DNA of 64,000 nt from Nostoc sp. FACHB-280 (GTDB lineage Bacteria; Cyanobacteriota; Cyanobacteriia; Cyanobacteriales; Nostocaceae): the NCBI RefSeq assembly GCF_014697615.1, contig NZ_JACJSD010000018.1:81177-145176 (forward strand), given 5' to 3'. Position numbers and translations under genes: made by a program. A model generated the notes under the pieces. It was not told the origin of the DNA. It saw nothing but the letters and a program-made list of their open reading frames with translations, and did not search any database. Below are positions 7,896 to 16,482 of the stretch, piece after piece; the first letter of the stretch is position 1; every line of letters starts with the position of its first letter.

Positions 7896-8630
7896 ATGAC
7901 AGCCACAATCACCCAAACCTACCAAATCACTTGGGAAAAACTACCTGAAGATTACATTCTGCCTGATGAACCAGTAGACAACATCAATAAACCAGCCTTA
8001 GCGGCAGCTTTAACCCAAAGCTTAGAACTAGCAGGAAAACTCCCAGCTAATGCACTAACACCAACAAATTACGGCATTTGCGCGACTTTAAATGGTGCAA
8101 CAGTTGTCAAAGCCCCAGATTGGGCATATATTCCTAAAATTACAGTTAGTAGAGAAGAAGTAATTCGTAGCTACACACCGCAATTAGAGGGAGACATCCC
8201 CTTAATTGTGATTGAATTTCTCTCAGATAAAGATGGCGGAGAATATTCAATTAAACCAACTTATCCCCCTGGTAAATGGTTTTTTTATGAGTGCATTTTA
8301 AAAGTTCCAAATTATGCAATTTTTGAACCAGCCAGTGGTAACTTAGAGGTTTATTTGTTAGATAACAGTACAGGTAGATATGCCATACAAAGCCCTAACG
8401 AAAACCAACATTACTGGATAGCCGACATGAATCTTTATTTGGGTGTATGGCAAGGTACACACGAAAATCGTACAGGCTATTGGTTGCGCTGGTGGGATGA
8501 AAATGGACAATTACTGTTGTGGGGTTCTGAGTTAGTTGAACAAGAACGTCAACGTGCAGAACAAGAACGCCAACGCGCTAAAAGACTAGCAGCACAATTA
8601 CGAGCCGCAGGTATTAAACCACAAGATTAA
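7896..8630 (+). CDS. Uma2-family (DUF820) putative nuclease
   Basis: 244 residues of the Uma2/DUF820 type, a PD-(D/E)XK-fold family greatly expanded in cyanobacteria. The core is near IPLIVIEFLSDKDGGEYSIK, where the usual acidic and Lys residues of the fold would lie (E at IEF; K in SIK is less typical), followed by YAIFEP and YWIADMNLYLGVW. The C-terminus is a charged coiled coil (EQERQRAEQERQRAKRLA). No cellular role is established for the family. A dispersed repeat ends 15 bp before the start. Confidence 0.82.
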   Translation: MTATITQTYQITWEKLPEDYILPDEPVDNINKPALAAALTQSLELAGKLPANALTPTNYGICATLNGATVVKAPDWAYIPKITVSREEVIRSYTPQLEGDIPLIVIEFLSDKDGGEYSIKPTYPPGKWFFYECILKVPNYAIFEPASGNLEVYLLDNSTGRYAIQSPNENQHYWIADMNLYLGVWQGTHENRTGYWLRWWDENGQLLLWGSELVEQERQRAEQERQRAKRLAAQLRAAGIKPQD

Positions 8631-8667
8631 ATTTTTGGTCAATACACATAACATAAGTTTTTATACA

Positions 8668-8702
8668 ACACCCCACCCTTCCTCATCCGAAAGGTGGGGT
8701 GT
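8668..8702 (+). terminator. Hairpin after the Uma2 gene
   Basis: Perfect 10-bp stem acaccccacc (8668-8677) / ggtggggtgt (8693-8702), GC-rich, 38 bp after the stop codon. A long T-run is missing. The rest of the spacer to 8854 shows nothing else I can name. Confidence 0.5.
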
Positions 8703-8854
8703 ACTATATCAATATGATTTCAGTAAAAAACTTTGTGTGTAAATCCTGATTGGCTGGTGATTTACTGAATATATTTTTAACATCAGTATTTTTTTTAATA
8801 TAAGCGATCGCTCATTTTCAAAAGAATCGGCAGAAATCATTTTTTATACACTCC

Positions 8855-9472
8855 ATGAAAAAAATTAGCCATAAAATTACCCATAAATTAGAGCGAATCT
8901 TAGTATCTTTCATCCCACATATCGTCAAGTGGGAAGAGTACTTGCAAACTAAAATCAGGCAATACAAACATCAAGAACTCAAGCGTCAATTAAAATCCGT
9001 AGGTTCCCGTGTACGATTTCGAGATGATATTCGGATTGACCATCCGCAAAATGTTTCTTTTGGTAATAAAATTTACATCGGTACAAATGTTGTCTTAGAT
9101 GGTCGTGGGGGAATTACAATTGGCGACAATACTACAATTGGTTTTAACGTCGTCATCTTATCTGCAAATCACGATTATCAAAGCAATGCTCTACCTTACG
9201 AACACGATGTTTATATTCATAAACCTGTAGTGATTGGTCGGAACGTTTGGATAGGAGCCAATGTCTTAATTATTCCAGGTATTGTAATTGGTGATGGAGC
9301 AATTATCGCCGCAGGTACAGTTGTAACGTCTAATGTGGAACCTTTAGCAATTGTAGGTGGTCAACCTAGCAGAATCATCAAATATAGAGATAAAGAACAC
9401 TATGAATGTCTTGCACTTGAACAAGTAGGTAAAACTGAAATTTCTTCAGTTTATTCCAGCGTTGAAGGTTAA
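8855..9472 (+). CDS. Hexapeptide-repeat acyltransferase (LbH family)
   Basis: 205 residues. A basic N-terminal helix (about 1-45) is followed by left-handed beta-helix hexapeptide repeats ([30 protein letters not shown]) and the acetyltransferase core SANHDYQ...[17 protein letters not shown], with the catalytic His in ANHD. The end [13 protein letters not shown] is typical of O-acetyltransferases of the WcaF/maltose transacetylase group. It probably transfers an acetyl group to a sugar in surface polysaccharide; the substrate is unknown, as no glycan gene cluster surrounds it. Confidence 0.85.
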   Translation: MKKISHKITHKLERILVSFIPHIVKWEEYLQTKIRQYKHQELKRQLKSVGSRVRFRDDIRIDHPQNVSFGNKIYIGTNVVLDGRGGITIGDNTTIGFNVVILSANHDYQSNALPYEHDVYIHKPVVIGRNVWIGANVLIIPGIVIGDGAIIAAGTVVTSNVEPLAIVGGQPSRIIKYRDKEHYECLALEQVGKTEISSVYSSVEG

Positions 9473-9515
9473 TATAACTATCAATTCCGGAAACTGCTTA
9501 ATTAATATTGGATCT

Positions 9516-9560
9516 ATAGCCATCCTCGATAATTTGCACTTACAAATTAAATAGGATAGT
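9516..9560. repeat. Imperfect palindrome, tatagccatcctc type
   Basis: atcctcgataattt (9522-9535) pairs with aaattaaataggat (9544-9557), 11 of 14 positions. The left flank (tatagc) and the paired tcctc...taggat pattern resemble the palindrome at 32658-32733. Confidence 0.35.
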
Positions 9561-9660
9561 TAAACTTATTTTGTATTGAGCAACGAAAATCACCTCTAAA
9601 TTCAGTTGTTCAACTACTAATACTTTTAATTCAGTATTAATTATTAGTTACTTGGTCAAT

Positions 9661-10131
9661 ATGCAGTTATCTAAAAACAACAAAAGCGGATATTTGGCAG
9701 CAATTATCGGTAGTGTTATTGGTGCGGTTCCACTTTTATACTTGGGTGGTTATTTAGGCAGAGAATACGTAATTAAATTTATGCCTAATGCCGAACTAGA
9801 TGGTATTATACCACCTTTAATGGGTCAATTTTTAGGTTGGTGGATTGGAGAAGTGCTGGGATGTTGGATAGCTTTACGCTGGCAGAATTATAGAAAAGTA
9901 AATAAAACAGTTAAATTATTAGCAATACTAACTCCGATTGGAATAATTATTTGGGTTGTAGCCTTTCTGTTTGCATTCCAGTTCCTCAATCGTAGTTTTA
10001 GTGATTTAGAAATTTTGCAATTGCAAAATCAAATCAGACCAATATCTGTCGGTTTATGGATAATTGCTTTAGCATGGCTGGCAAGATTTTTAACAAAACC
10101 CCTGCCGCGCGATCGCTACACTTATGAGTAA
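9661..10131 (+). CDS. Hypothetical membrane protein
   Basis: 156 residues with about four hydrophobic segments: GYLAAIIGSVIGAVPLLYLGG, the Gly/Trp-rich MGQFLGWWIGEVLGCWIAL, LLAILTPIGIIIWVVAFLFAF and ISVGLWIIALAWLARF. I do not recognise a family. ATG 9661 is preferred to an upstream TTG at 9652, which would add three residues. It ends with a basic HIP1-encoded tail (PRDRYTYE). A perfect palindrome follows. Confidence 0.7.
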   Translation: MQLSKNNKSGYLAAIIGSVIGAVPLLYLGGYLGREYVIKFMPNAELDGIIPPLMGQFLGWWIGEVLGCWIALRWQNYRKVNKTVKLLAILTPIGIIIWVVAFLFAFQFLNRSFSDLEILQLQNQIRPISVGLWIIALAWLARFLTKPLPRDRYTYE

Positions 10132-10151
10132 GCAACCATCCGTAAGAAACA

Positions 10152-10184
10152 AGATCCCCGACTTCTTTGAGAAGTCGGGGATCT
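10152..10184. repeat. Perfect palindromic repeat (agatccccgacttc)
   Basis: A 14-bp perfect stem agatccccgacttc (10152-10165) / gaagtcggggatct (10171-10184) with a 5-base loop lies between convergent genes and could act as a two-way terminator. It is the same repeat family as 1582-1613. Confidence 0.7.
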
Positions 10185-10228
10185 GAACAAACGCAATTCT
10201 CACGAATCCAATAGTATTACTATTAGTT

Positions 10229-11530
10229 TCAAATCACTGCGATACAGTCAATTTCTACCATGACATCTTTTGGTAAACGCGAAACTTGAACACAAGCACG
10301 CGCTGGGGCTGTATCTTCAGGGAAGTATTTAGCATAAACAGCATTCACAGCAGCAAAATCATTCATATCAGCTAAAAATACTGTTGTCTTGACGACATTG
10401 GCAAAAGTCGCCCCAGCAGCTTTTAAAATTGCTTCTAAATTTGCTAATACTTGCTCAGTTTGCTTTTTGACATCATCTGTATAAACAACATCACCGAGTC
10501 GGGGATCGATCGCAATTTGTCCAGCCACAAATATCATTTGTCCAGAAGCCGCGATCGCTTGATTATATGGCCCCACTGGTGCAGGTGCTTGATCAGTATT
10601 AATAACTTGTCGTGTCATAGATATTACTTTTTCTGGTGATACTACCTGTTTACCGACTTCTACCTCAGAGGCGATCGGTTTGTAAATTTCTCCATCAGGC
10701 ATTATCGCACCAGTTAGGTCAGCATCTATAAAGCTGGCTCCATAAATATCAGCACCAGTTAAATCAGCCCTTCTCAAATTTGCTTTATCGAGATTTGCGT
10801 TGGTTAAATTTGCCCACCGCAAATTGACCTTTTCTAAATTTGCCCCTTGGAGCAATGCTTTTTTAAGATTTGTACTTTGGAGCGATGCTGCTGTAAAGTC
10901 TACATCAGCTAGGTTCATTCCTGATAAATTAACTTCGTATAAGTTTGCTCTATGAAATTTAGCATTTTGAAATTTAGCTCCTGCTAATGTTGCCTCAGTT
11001 AAATTTGCCAGAGTAAAGTCAGACCAAACTAAATAAGCTTCACCTAAATCGGCCTTACTTAAGTTAGCTTTATTTAAATTAGCTCCAGCTAATGAAGCTA
11101 CACTTAAGTCTGAACTACTAAGATTAGCTCCAGTTAAATTCGCTGCATCTAGATTGGCATAAATTAATTTTGCGCTACTTAGATTTATACCTGTTAGATT
11201 TGCTTGTTCTAAGTTTGCATAATTCAAATTAGCACTACTGAAATTTGACCAACTTAAATCAGCACCATTGAGGTCTGTCCAATGAAATGTTGCTGAAGAA
11301 GCATTAACTGAATTTAAGTTTGTATTTTTCAGACACGCTTTAGTGAGATTTGTATTAGAAAGATTCGCTTTTGTTAAGTTGGTCTCATTTAAATCAGCAC
11401 CACTCAAATTTGCGTTGTTTAGTTCTATATCACTAAAATCTGCGCCTTGAAGATTTTTTCCACTCAGATTTACTGAATGAAATTTTCTTTCCCCTGCGGC
11501 ATACTTTTCTAAAAGTTCCTCAGCATCCAT
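10229..11530 (-). CDS. Pentapeptide-repeat protein fused to RidA (YjgF) deaminase
   Basis: 433 residues in one uninterrupted frame. Residues about 18-278 are roughly fifty A(D/N)Lxx pentapeptide repeats, forming a right-handed square beta-helix. After a 25-residue linker, residues 305-433 are a complete RidA domain beginning MTRQVINTDQAPAPVGPYNQ, with the key Arg (ARACVQV) and Glu (VEIDCIAVI) present. RidA hydrolyses reactive 2-aminoacrylate and similar imines from PLP enzymes. RidA is usually a free protein of about 129 residues, and an internal ATG at 10618 could still produce it alone, although no clear ribosome site precedes it. Whether the two halves work together is unknown. Confidence 0.88.
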   Translation of the reverse strand: MDAEELLEKYAAGERKFHSVNLSGKNLQGADFSDIELNNANLSGADLNETNLTKANLSNTNLTKACLKNTNLNSVNASSATFHWTDLNGADLSWSNFSSANLNYANLEQANLTGINLSSAKLIYANLDAANLTGANLSSSDLSVASLAGANLNKANLSKADLGEAYLVWSDFTLANLTEATLAGAKFQNAKFHRANLYEVNLSGMNLADVDFTAASLQSTNLKKALLQGANLEKVNLRWANLTNANLDKANLRRADLTGADIYGASFIDADLTGAIMPDGEIYKPIASEVEVGKQVVSPEKVISMTRQVINTDQAPAPVGPYNQAIAASGQMIFVAGQIAIDPRLGDVVYTDDVKKQTEQVLANLEAILKAAGATFANVVKTTVFLADMNDFAAVNAVYAKYFPEDTAPARACVQVSRLPKDVMVEIDCIAVI

Positions 11531-11633
11531 AATGCACCATTGAATACCACTGACACAGTATAATCGCTATGATTCTGTGTCACCAGTATTCTTTATTCTC
11601 TTCCTTCGCGCCCTTTGCGTCCTTTGCGGTTCG

Positions 11634-12068
11634 TTAAATCCCTAACCTGGGACGTATACCATAATGCCGATAATGCCAATAATCGCGCAGAATGCGGTCA
11701 TGATCAAAACATAAATTATTTGGTACAAGCCAAGACTCAAAAACACCTATACCCTTAGCATCATCTCCTGCCTTTGGTTCTCCGGTAGCTGTAGCCAAAA
11801 ATACTATGCTAATCGTATGCTGACGGGGATCACGATTGGGGTCAGAATAAACCAAAAATTGTTCAATTAACTCAACCTTTAAACTGGTTTCTTCTTGTGC
11901 TTCCCGTTTGGCTGCGACTTCCACAGGTTCGCCGTAGTCAACAAAACCACCGGGAATTGCCCAACCAAAAGGGGAATTAAGCCTTTCAATTAACACTATT
12001 GGCCGATGTGGTCGGTCAATTAATTCAATGATGATATCAACCGTTGGCGCAGGATTGCGGTAACTCAT
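11634..12068 (-). CDS. Nudix hydrolase (ADP-ribose pyrophosphatase-like)
   Basis: 144 residues with a Nudix box from G41 ([11 protein letters not shown]..., R55-E56, E59-E60); the usual Gly near its end is Ser62. The N-terminal [12 protein letters not shown] and the [12 protein letters not shown] segment resemble the ADP-ribose/NADH-type Nudix enzymes. Substrate unproven. The stop codon lies directly against a repeat-like string (cctttgcgtcctttgcggttcg) that recurs near 39350. Confidence 0.82.
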   Translation of the reverse strand: MSYRNPAPTVDIIIELIDRPHRPIVLIERLNSPFGWAIPGGFVDYGEPVEVAAKREAQEETSLKVELIEQFLVYSDPNRDPRQHTISIVFLATATGEPKAGDDAKGIGVFESWLVPNNLCFDHDRILRDYWHYRHYGIRPRLGI

Positions 12069-12070
12069 AG

Positions 12071-12137
12071 TTATTGGTCATTAGTCAATAGTCATTTGTT
12101 ATTAGATCATTAACTAAGGACACATGACAAATGACTA
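12071..12137. repeat. Short tandem repeats tcattagtca / acaaatgact
   Basis: Imperfect tandem units (ggtcattagtcaatagtcatttgt) face a reverse copy (atgacaaatgact) in the divergent spacer between the Nudix gene and malQ. Confidence 0.5.
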
Positions 12138-12227
12138 AGGATACAAGACAAGAACTTCCTGTTCTGTGGTAGATTCAATGCGATCGCCCAGCGTATCCGT
12201 CAAATTTATACTTGAAATTACATAAAT

Positions 12228-13736
12228 ATGCCTTTTCCCAGATCCAGCGGCATTTTGCTGCATCCTACTTCTTTTCCCAGCCGATTTGGTATTGGTGATT
12301 TAGGTTTAGCAGCCTACAAGTTTATTGATTTTCTCCGCGAGAGTTACCAGCAATATTGGCAAGTTTTACCTTTAGGGCCGACCGGTTACGGTAACTCTCC
12401 TTATGCTGCTTATTCTGCAATGGCGGGTAATCCCTTCCTCATCAGTCCCGAAAAACTTCAAGAACAAGGTTTACTCGCTGAAACCGACTTTGCGAATCTA
12501 CCAGAATTTAACAATTCTCAGGTAGACTACGACAAAGTGATAGGGTTTAAAACCCAACTGCTCAAAATAGCCTGCAAAAATTTTCAAAGTCAAGCCACGC
12601 CTCTACAACAAACTGAATTTGCAGGTTTTTGTGATAGTAAAGCTTATTGGTTAGATGATTATGCCTTATTCATGGCGTTGAAAGATGCCCATGAAGGAGC
12701 AAGTTGGCATACATGGGAACCAGAACTAGTTAAGCGCGAACCAGCAGCGATTGAGCAAGCAAAACAGCAGTTAAGTGCGGAGATTTTTTATTACAAATTC
12801 ATCCAATTTGAATTTTTCCGTGAATGGTCAGAACTAAAAACTTATGCCAATATGAGCGGCATTCAAATTATTGGCGATATCCCGATTTATGTCGCCCAAG
12901 ATAGTGCTGATGTCTGGTCACATCCCGAAATTTTTTGTTTAGATGAAGAAACCAGAGAACCGAAACTCATGGCGGGAGTTCCACCAGATTACTTTAGTGC
13001 TACTGGTCAATTGTGGGGAAACCCGGTTTACGACTGGGAAGAATTACAAAACCAAAACTTTAAGTGGTGGATAGGTCGCTTTGAAGCGATGTTAGATTAT
13101 CTAGATGTGATTCGCATTGACCATTTTCGTGGATTTGAAGCTTATTGGGCTGTTCCTCAAGGGGAAGAAACCGCAATTAATGGCGAGTGGGTGAAAGCGC
13201 CAGGAGATGAATTATTTGCTGCTATTAAAGAAGCTTTGGGTAAGTTACCTGTATTAGCTGAAGATTTGGGAGTAATTACCCCAGAAGTAGAAGCACTGCG
13301 CGATAAATATGAATTTCCGGGAATGAAGGTATTGCAGTTTGCTTTTGGCTCTGATCCCGGTAATCCCTTTTTACCATTCAACTATTCGCGGAATTTCGTA
13401 GTGTATACCGGAACCCATGACAACGACACCAGCGTTGGCTGGTTCGACAAAGCAAATGATTACGAAAAGCACAACTTCCTACTTTATTTGGGTTGTATCA
13501 GTCCCGAAGGTGTGCATTGGGATTTAATTCGCTTGGCTTTGAGTTCCGTCGCTAATCAAGCAATTATTCCTTTACAAGATGTTTTAGGTTTAGGAACTGA
13601 TGCGCGGATGAATTTCCCCAGTGTGGCTGAAGGTAATTGGGGCTGGCGCTATCATACAGAAGCACTGAGCAAAGAATTAAGCGATCGCTTAAAAACTCTC
13701 ACCCAATTATACGGCCGCGCTCCGCAACCAAAATAA
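12228..13736 (+). CDS. malQ: 4-alpha-glucanotransferase (amylomaltase, GH77)
   Basis: 502 residues, normal for bacterial MalQ. N-terminal RSSGILLHPTSFPSRFGIGDLG, catalytic nucleophile region VIRIDHFRGFEAYW (Asp), acid/base region LAEDLGVITPEV (Glu), and TGTHDNDT (third Asp) are all present. The enzyme moves alpha-1,4-glucan segments and releases glucose, supporting glycogen and maltodextrin turnover in the cytoplasm. ATG 12228 matches the family start. A miniature repeat element lies 34 bp downstream. Confidence 0.96.
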   Translation: MPFPRSSGILLHPTSFPSRFGIGDLGLAAYKFIDFLRESYQQYWQVLPLGPTGYGNSPYAAYSAMAGNPFLISPEKLQEQGLLAETDFANLPEFNNSQVDYDKVIGFKTQLLKIACKNFQSQATPLQQTEFAGFCDSKAYWLDDYALFMALKDAHEGASWHTWEPELVKREPAAIEQAKQQLSAEIFYYKFIQFEFFREWSELKTYANMSGIQIIGDIPIYVAQDSADVWSHPEIFCLDEETREPKLMAGVPPDYFSATGQLWGNPVYDWEELQNQNFKWWIGRFEAMLDYLDVIRIDHFRGFEAYWAVPQGEETAINGEWVKAPGDELFAAIKEALGKLPVLAEDLGVITPEVEALRDKYEFPGMKVLQFAFGSDPGNPFLPFNYSRNFVVYTGTHDNDTSVGWFDKANDYEKHNFLLYLGCISPEGVHWDLIRLALSSVANQAIIPLQDVLGLGTDARMNFPSVAEGNWGWRYHTEALSKELSDRLKTLTQLYGRAPQPK

Positions 13737-13770
13737 GGGAACTTGGACAGGGGGCAGGAAGCAAGGGAAA

Positions 13771-13905
13771 CAGGACTTACGCACCAAGATTGTTTGTGGA
13801 GATTGGGTTTAGGGGTGAAAGGGTATGGGGTTTAAGGGTTTTCAAAACCTACACCCCTACACCCTGACCCAAACATTGATTTTTCCTCTCATTGCGTAAG
13901 TCCTG
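13771..13905 (+). mobile_element. Miniature inverted-repeat element (135 bp) with 13-bp perfect ends
   Basis: The ends are caggacttacgca (13771-13783) and tgcgtaagtcctg (13893-13905). No transposase is encoded. The inside (gagattgggtttaggggtg, agggtatggggt) is shared with the reverse copy at 587-730. Size and layout fit a non-autonomous MITE mobilised by an unseen IS. No clear target duplication is visible. Confidence 0.75.
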
Positions 13906-13910
13906 TGTAA

Positions 13911-14714
13911 TTAAGATTGGGGTTTAGCGGCTGCAATTTTCACTTCTTCTGGTTTCCCAAGTTCTCCCATTTGTCTAGCCTCTTGCTGATTAACGCTCAT
14001 CATCACACCTCCAGCATTATCGGTTTTGACTGTGAGTTGCTCTTGGGCTTTCCAAACCCGATGACTTCCCTCTGGTAAGACCCCTTCAAACTCAGTTTTG
14101 CCATCAGCCACTACCCGAATCCAAGATGCAGCTTTTAAAGTCACACCAATCTGTACAGTTTGATTTTCTTGAGTGCTGCTGACAGACTCGGCGGCTGTAT
14201 TTTCTGGCTCAGAATTAGGTGCTGGCTGTGAGACAGTTTCTGGTTGTGACTGAAGATTGTTATCAGCACTCAATTCCGCACTGTTCAATACTTTAGACAA
14301 GCTGCTGACAGAGCAAATAATTACAAATATGTACAGCAAGTAAAGATGAACTGGTCGTAAGAGTTTCAGTGACCTATTCACAGGCACAGTCGCTGTGGTT
14401 GTAACTGGGATGACAGTTACAGGGAAAGCCTTAGCAAATTCTGTACCGTTAAAACCTAATGCGTCAGCATATTGACGAATAAATCCTTGAATGTAAACTG
14501 GTTCTGGTAAGTCTTCCAGATTACCTTCTTCAATCGCCTGCAACAACCGCCGCGAAATTTTGGTCATCACCATCATTTCTTCTAGAGATAACCTTTTTTC
14601 TTGACGCGCTGCCCAAAGTTGAGCGCCCATTTCTTTCAGCTTTTCGGCACGTTGTTGTTCTGGAGTTAGGGTTGGCTGCTCATTGTTTTTTCTTTTAACC
14701 TTAAACCACTTCAT
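13911..14714 (-). CDS. rodZ: RodZ-like helix-turn-helix membrane protein
   Basis: 267 residues. The cytoplasmic HTH_25 domain (about 28-95: GAQLWAARQEKRLSLEEMM, PEPVYIQGFIRQYADALG) is followed by one membrane helix (about 122-140), a Glu/Gln/Ser-rich linker, and a DUF4115-like beta domain (VTLKAASWIRVVADGKTEFE). This is the RodZ arrangement; RodZ links MreB to the cell-wall elongation machinery. The start codon overlaps the stop of the upstream pseudouridine synthase gene (ATGA, 14711-14714), so the two are translationally coupled. Confidence 0.85.
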   Translation of the reverse strand: MKWFKVKRKNNEQPTLTPEQQRAEKLKEMGAQLWAARQEKRLSLEEMMVMTKISRRLLQAIEEGNLEDLPEPVYIQGFIRQYADALGFNGTEFAKAFPVTVIPVTTTATVPVNRSLKLLRPVHLYLLYIFVIICSVSSLSKVLNSAELSADNNLQSQPETVSQPAPNSEPENTAAESVSSTQENQTVQIGVTLKAASWIRVVADGKTEFEGVLPEGSHRVWKAQEQLTVKTDNAGGVMMSVNQQEARQMGELGKPEEVKIAAAKPQS

Positions 14715-15505
14715 GTTTTAATTACACTCCTTCCCTCAGCTAAGTCTTTAATAGTTCTTCCCTTAATGCTGTTGTGCAGAAAACGAATTTCCGCATCACT
14801 CAAATACCGATATTGACCTTCACGTAAAAAGGGTTCTTTTGGTTTTTTTAATTGAATTGTGCCTATAGCAGTTCGATGTAATTTAATGACTGGATGTCCC
14901 AAAATTTCGGCTACGCGCCGAATTTGGCGATTTCTACCCTCCTTTAAAACTATTTCTAAACAACTATTTTCCGCATAACTTTCTATAAGATTTACTTGAG
15001 CAGGCAGTGTTTTTCTTCCATCTAACATCACACCCTGAGACCACTTTGCGATTACTGCTGGCGAAGGATTACCTTTGACCACAACTCGATAAGTTTTTGG
15101 AATACTATGGCGTGGATGAGTGAGTCCAAACGTTAATTCTCCATCGTTTGTCAGAATTAATGCGCCTGTAGATTCTGCATCTAGACGACCAACAGGATGA
15201 ATTCCTAAACCTGCACGTAACTCTTGAGGTAGTAAATCCAAAACAGTCTTTCTGCCTTGAGGATCATCACAAGTTGAAACTACTCCTGGTGGTTTGTTTA
15301 GCAGCAGATATATTAAAGGGGGGCGTTCTGCGGCAGAAATTAATTTACCATCTATGGCGATCGCATCTTTTTGTGTGTCAACTTTTTGACCTAAATTTGC
15401 TAATACGCCATTTACCTGCACACGCGACTGCCGAATCATTTCTTCCGCTTCTCGCCGTGAGGCAATACCTAACTGTGACAGAGCCTTTTGTAACCTTACC
15501 TCCAT
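14711..15505 (-). CDS. 23S/16S rRNA pseudouridine synthase (RsuA/RluB family)
   Basis: 264 residues. The N-terminal S4 RNA-binding domain (LQKALSQLGIASRREAEEMI...VQVNGVLANLG) precedes the catalytic domain with the RsuA/RluB motif GRLDAESTGALILTNDG, where Asp is the catalytic residue, and ends with EGRNRQIRRVAEILGHPV. This family isomerises one specific uridine in rRNA; RluB (23S) is most likely. It is the first gene of a two-gene unit with the rodZ-like gene. Confidence 0.9.
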   Translation of the reverse strand: MEVRLQKALSQLGIASRREAEEMIRQSRVQVNGVLANLGQKVDTQKDAIAIDGKLISAAERPPLIYLLLNKPPGVVSTCDDPQGRKTVLDLLPQELRAGLGIHPVGRLDAESTGALILTNDGELTFGLTHPRHSIPKTYRVVVKGNPSPAVIAKWSQGVMLDGRKTLPAQVNLIESYAENSCLEIVLKEGRNRQIRRVAEILGHPVIKLHRTAIGTIQLKKPKEPFLREGQYRYLSDAEIRFLHNSIKGRTIKDLAEGRSVIKT

Positions 15506-15645
15506 GTTGAAATTACTTATGCTTTATTCAGCCTTTAAATAATAATAATATTTGCATTTTGTACTGAATCGCCATAGATGTTAAATTTAAGGCTTGTTTC
15601 AGTTTAGTTAGTTGATGAGCTAAAATTCATCAACAGAATAGTTCC

Positions 15646-16359
15646 ATGCCTGAAAATAATTCCCAAGCAAAGGGTGCAAATAAAATACGAATTATCACCA
15701 ATGTTCTCACTACAGCAATCAAACTCTGGTTAAGATCGCAAGTGAGTCATGTGTCCCAGTTAGAGGTGGATATTCAAGCGAGCGATCGCCAACTTCTCTC
15801 TGGTTGTATTCCTTGGGTTTCTATTGCTGCAAGCAATGCAGTCTATCAAGGCCTCCATATTACACGAATTCAACTCGTTGCGGAGAACATTCAAATCAAC
15901 ATAGGCGCAGTACTTAAAGGCCAGCCCTTGCGACTGTTGGCAACAGTACCAGTGGTTGGCGAACTGATCGTAGATGAGACAGACCTCAACAGTTCTGTCT
16001 CATCAGAACTATTATCGACTGCTTTAAATGAAGTACTGGTTCAACTTGTACCAGAATACTGCCTACAATCCAAGCAAATGGCTTGGGAAAAAATTATCTT
16101 GGAGAATCATCGAGTAATTCTGGCTGCTATCCTAACACGTCCTAGTGACAATATACCTCTGGAAATATCTTTAAATTTAGATTTATTTGGTAATCAAGAA
16201 TTACGGTTATCACAGATTCAAGTGATAGAAAATGGTTCGCCACTAATTTTAAGTAACGAAAATTACAATTTAGATTTAGGTTCTGATGTCGAAATTCAAG
16301 AACTCAAACTGATCCCCTCTCAGTTAGTGTGTCGCGGGAAGATTAATGTGAATCCGTGA
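15646..16359 (+). CDS. DUF2993 (LmeA-like) protein
   Basis: 237 residues matching DUF2993: an amphipathic N-terminal helix (VLTTAIKLWLRSQVSHVSQL), then VDIQASDRQLLSGCIPWVSIAASNAVYQGLHITRIQL and a C-terminal stretch with repeated hydrophobic strands. The family is expected to form lipid- or membrane-associated beta structures; the actinobacterial member LmeA is linked to mannan maturation, but the cyanobacterial role is unknown. It stands alone between minus-strand units. Confidence 0.8.
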   Translation: MPENNSQAKGANKIRIITNVLTTAIKLWLRSQVSHVSQLEVDIQASDRQLLSGCIPWVSIAASNAVYQGLHITRIQLVAENIQINIGAVLKGQPLRLLATVPVVGELIVDETDLNSSVSSELLSTALNEVLVQLVPEYCLQSKQMAWEKIILENHRVILAAILTRPSDNIPLEISLNLDLFGNQELRLSQIQVIENGSPLILSNENYNLDLGSDVEIQELKLIPSQLVCRGKINVNP

Positions 16360-16461
16360 GAATTGTGAAGTGGGGACAGAAGGGGGACAAGGGAGACAAG
16401 GGAGAAAAGACTTTTGACTTGTATCAAAATAAAGTTCATATCAGCTTTTTTATCTTTTACT

Positions 16462-16482
16462 GTTACCTGTTACCTGTTACCT
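16462..16482. repeat. Heptamer tandem repeat (gttacct)x3 reaching into the cdsA stop
   Basis: Three perfect copies of gttacct lie at 16462-16468, 16469-16475 and 16476-16482. On the minus strand the last copy supplies the AGG TAA codons that end cdsA. Confidence 0.75.

Noticed and set aside
13637..13867. 76-residue plus-strand frame overlapping the malQ end
   Set aside because: First half is malQ in another frame, second half is the miniature element.
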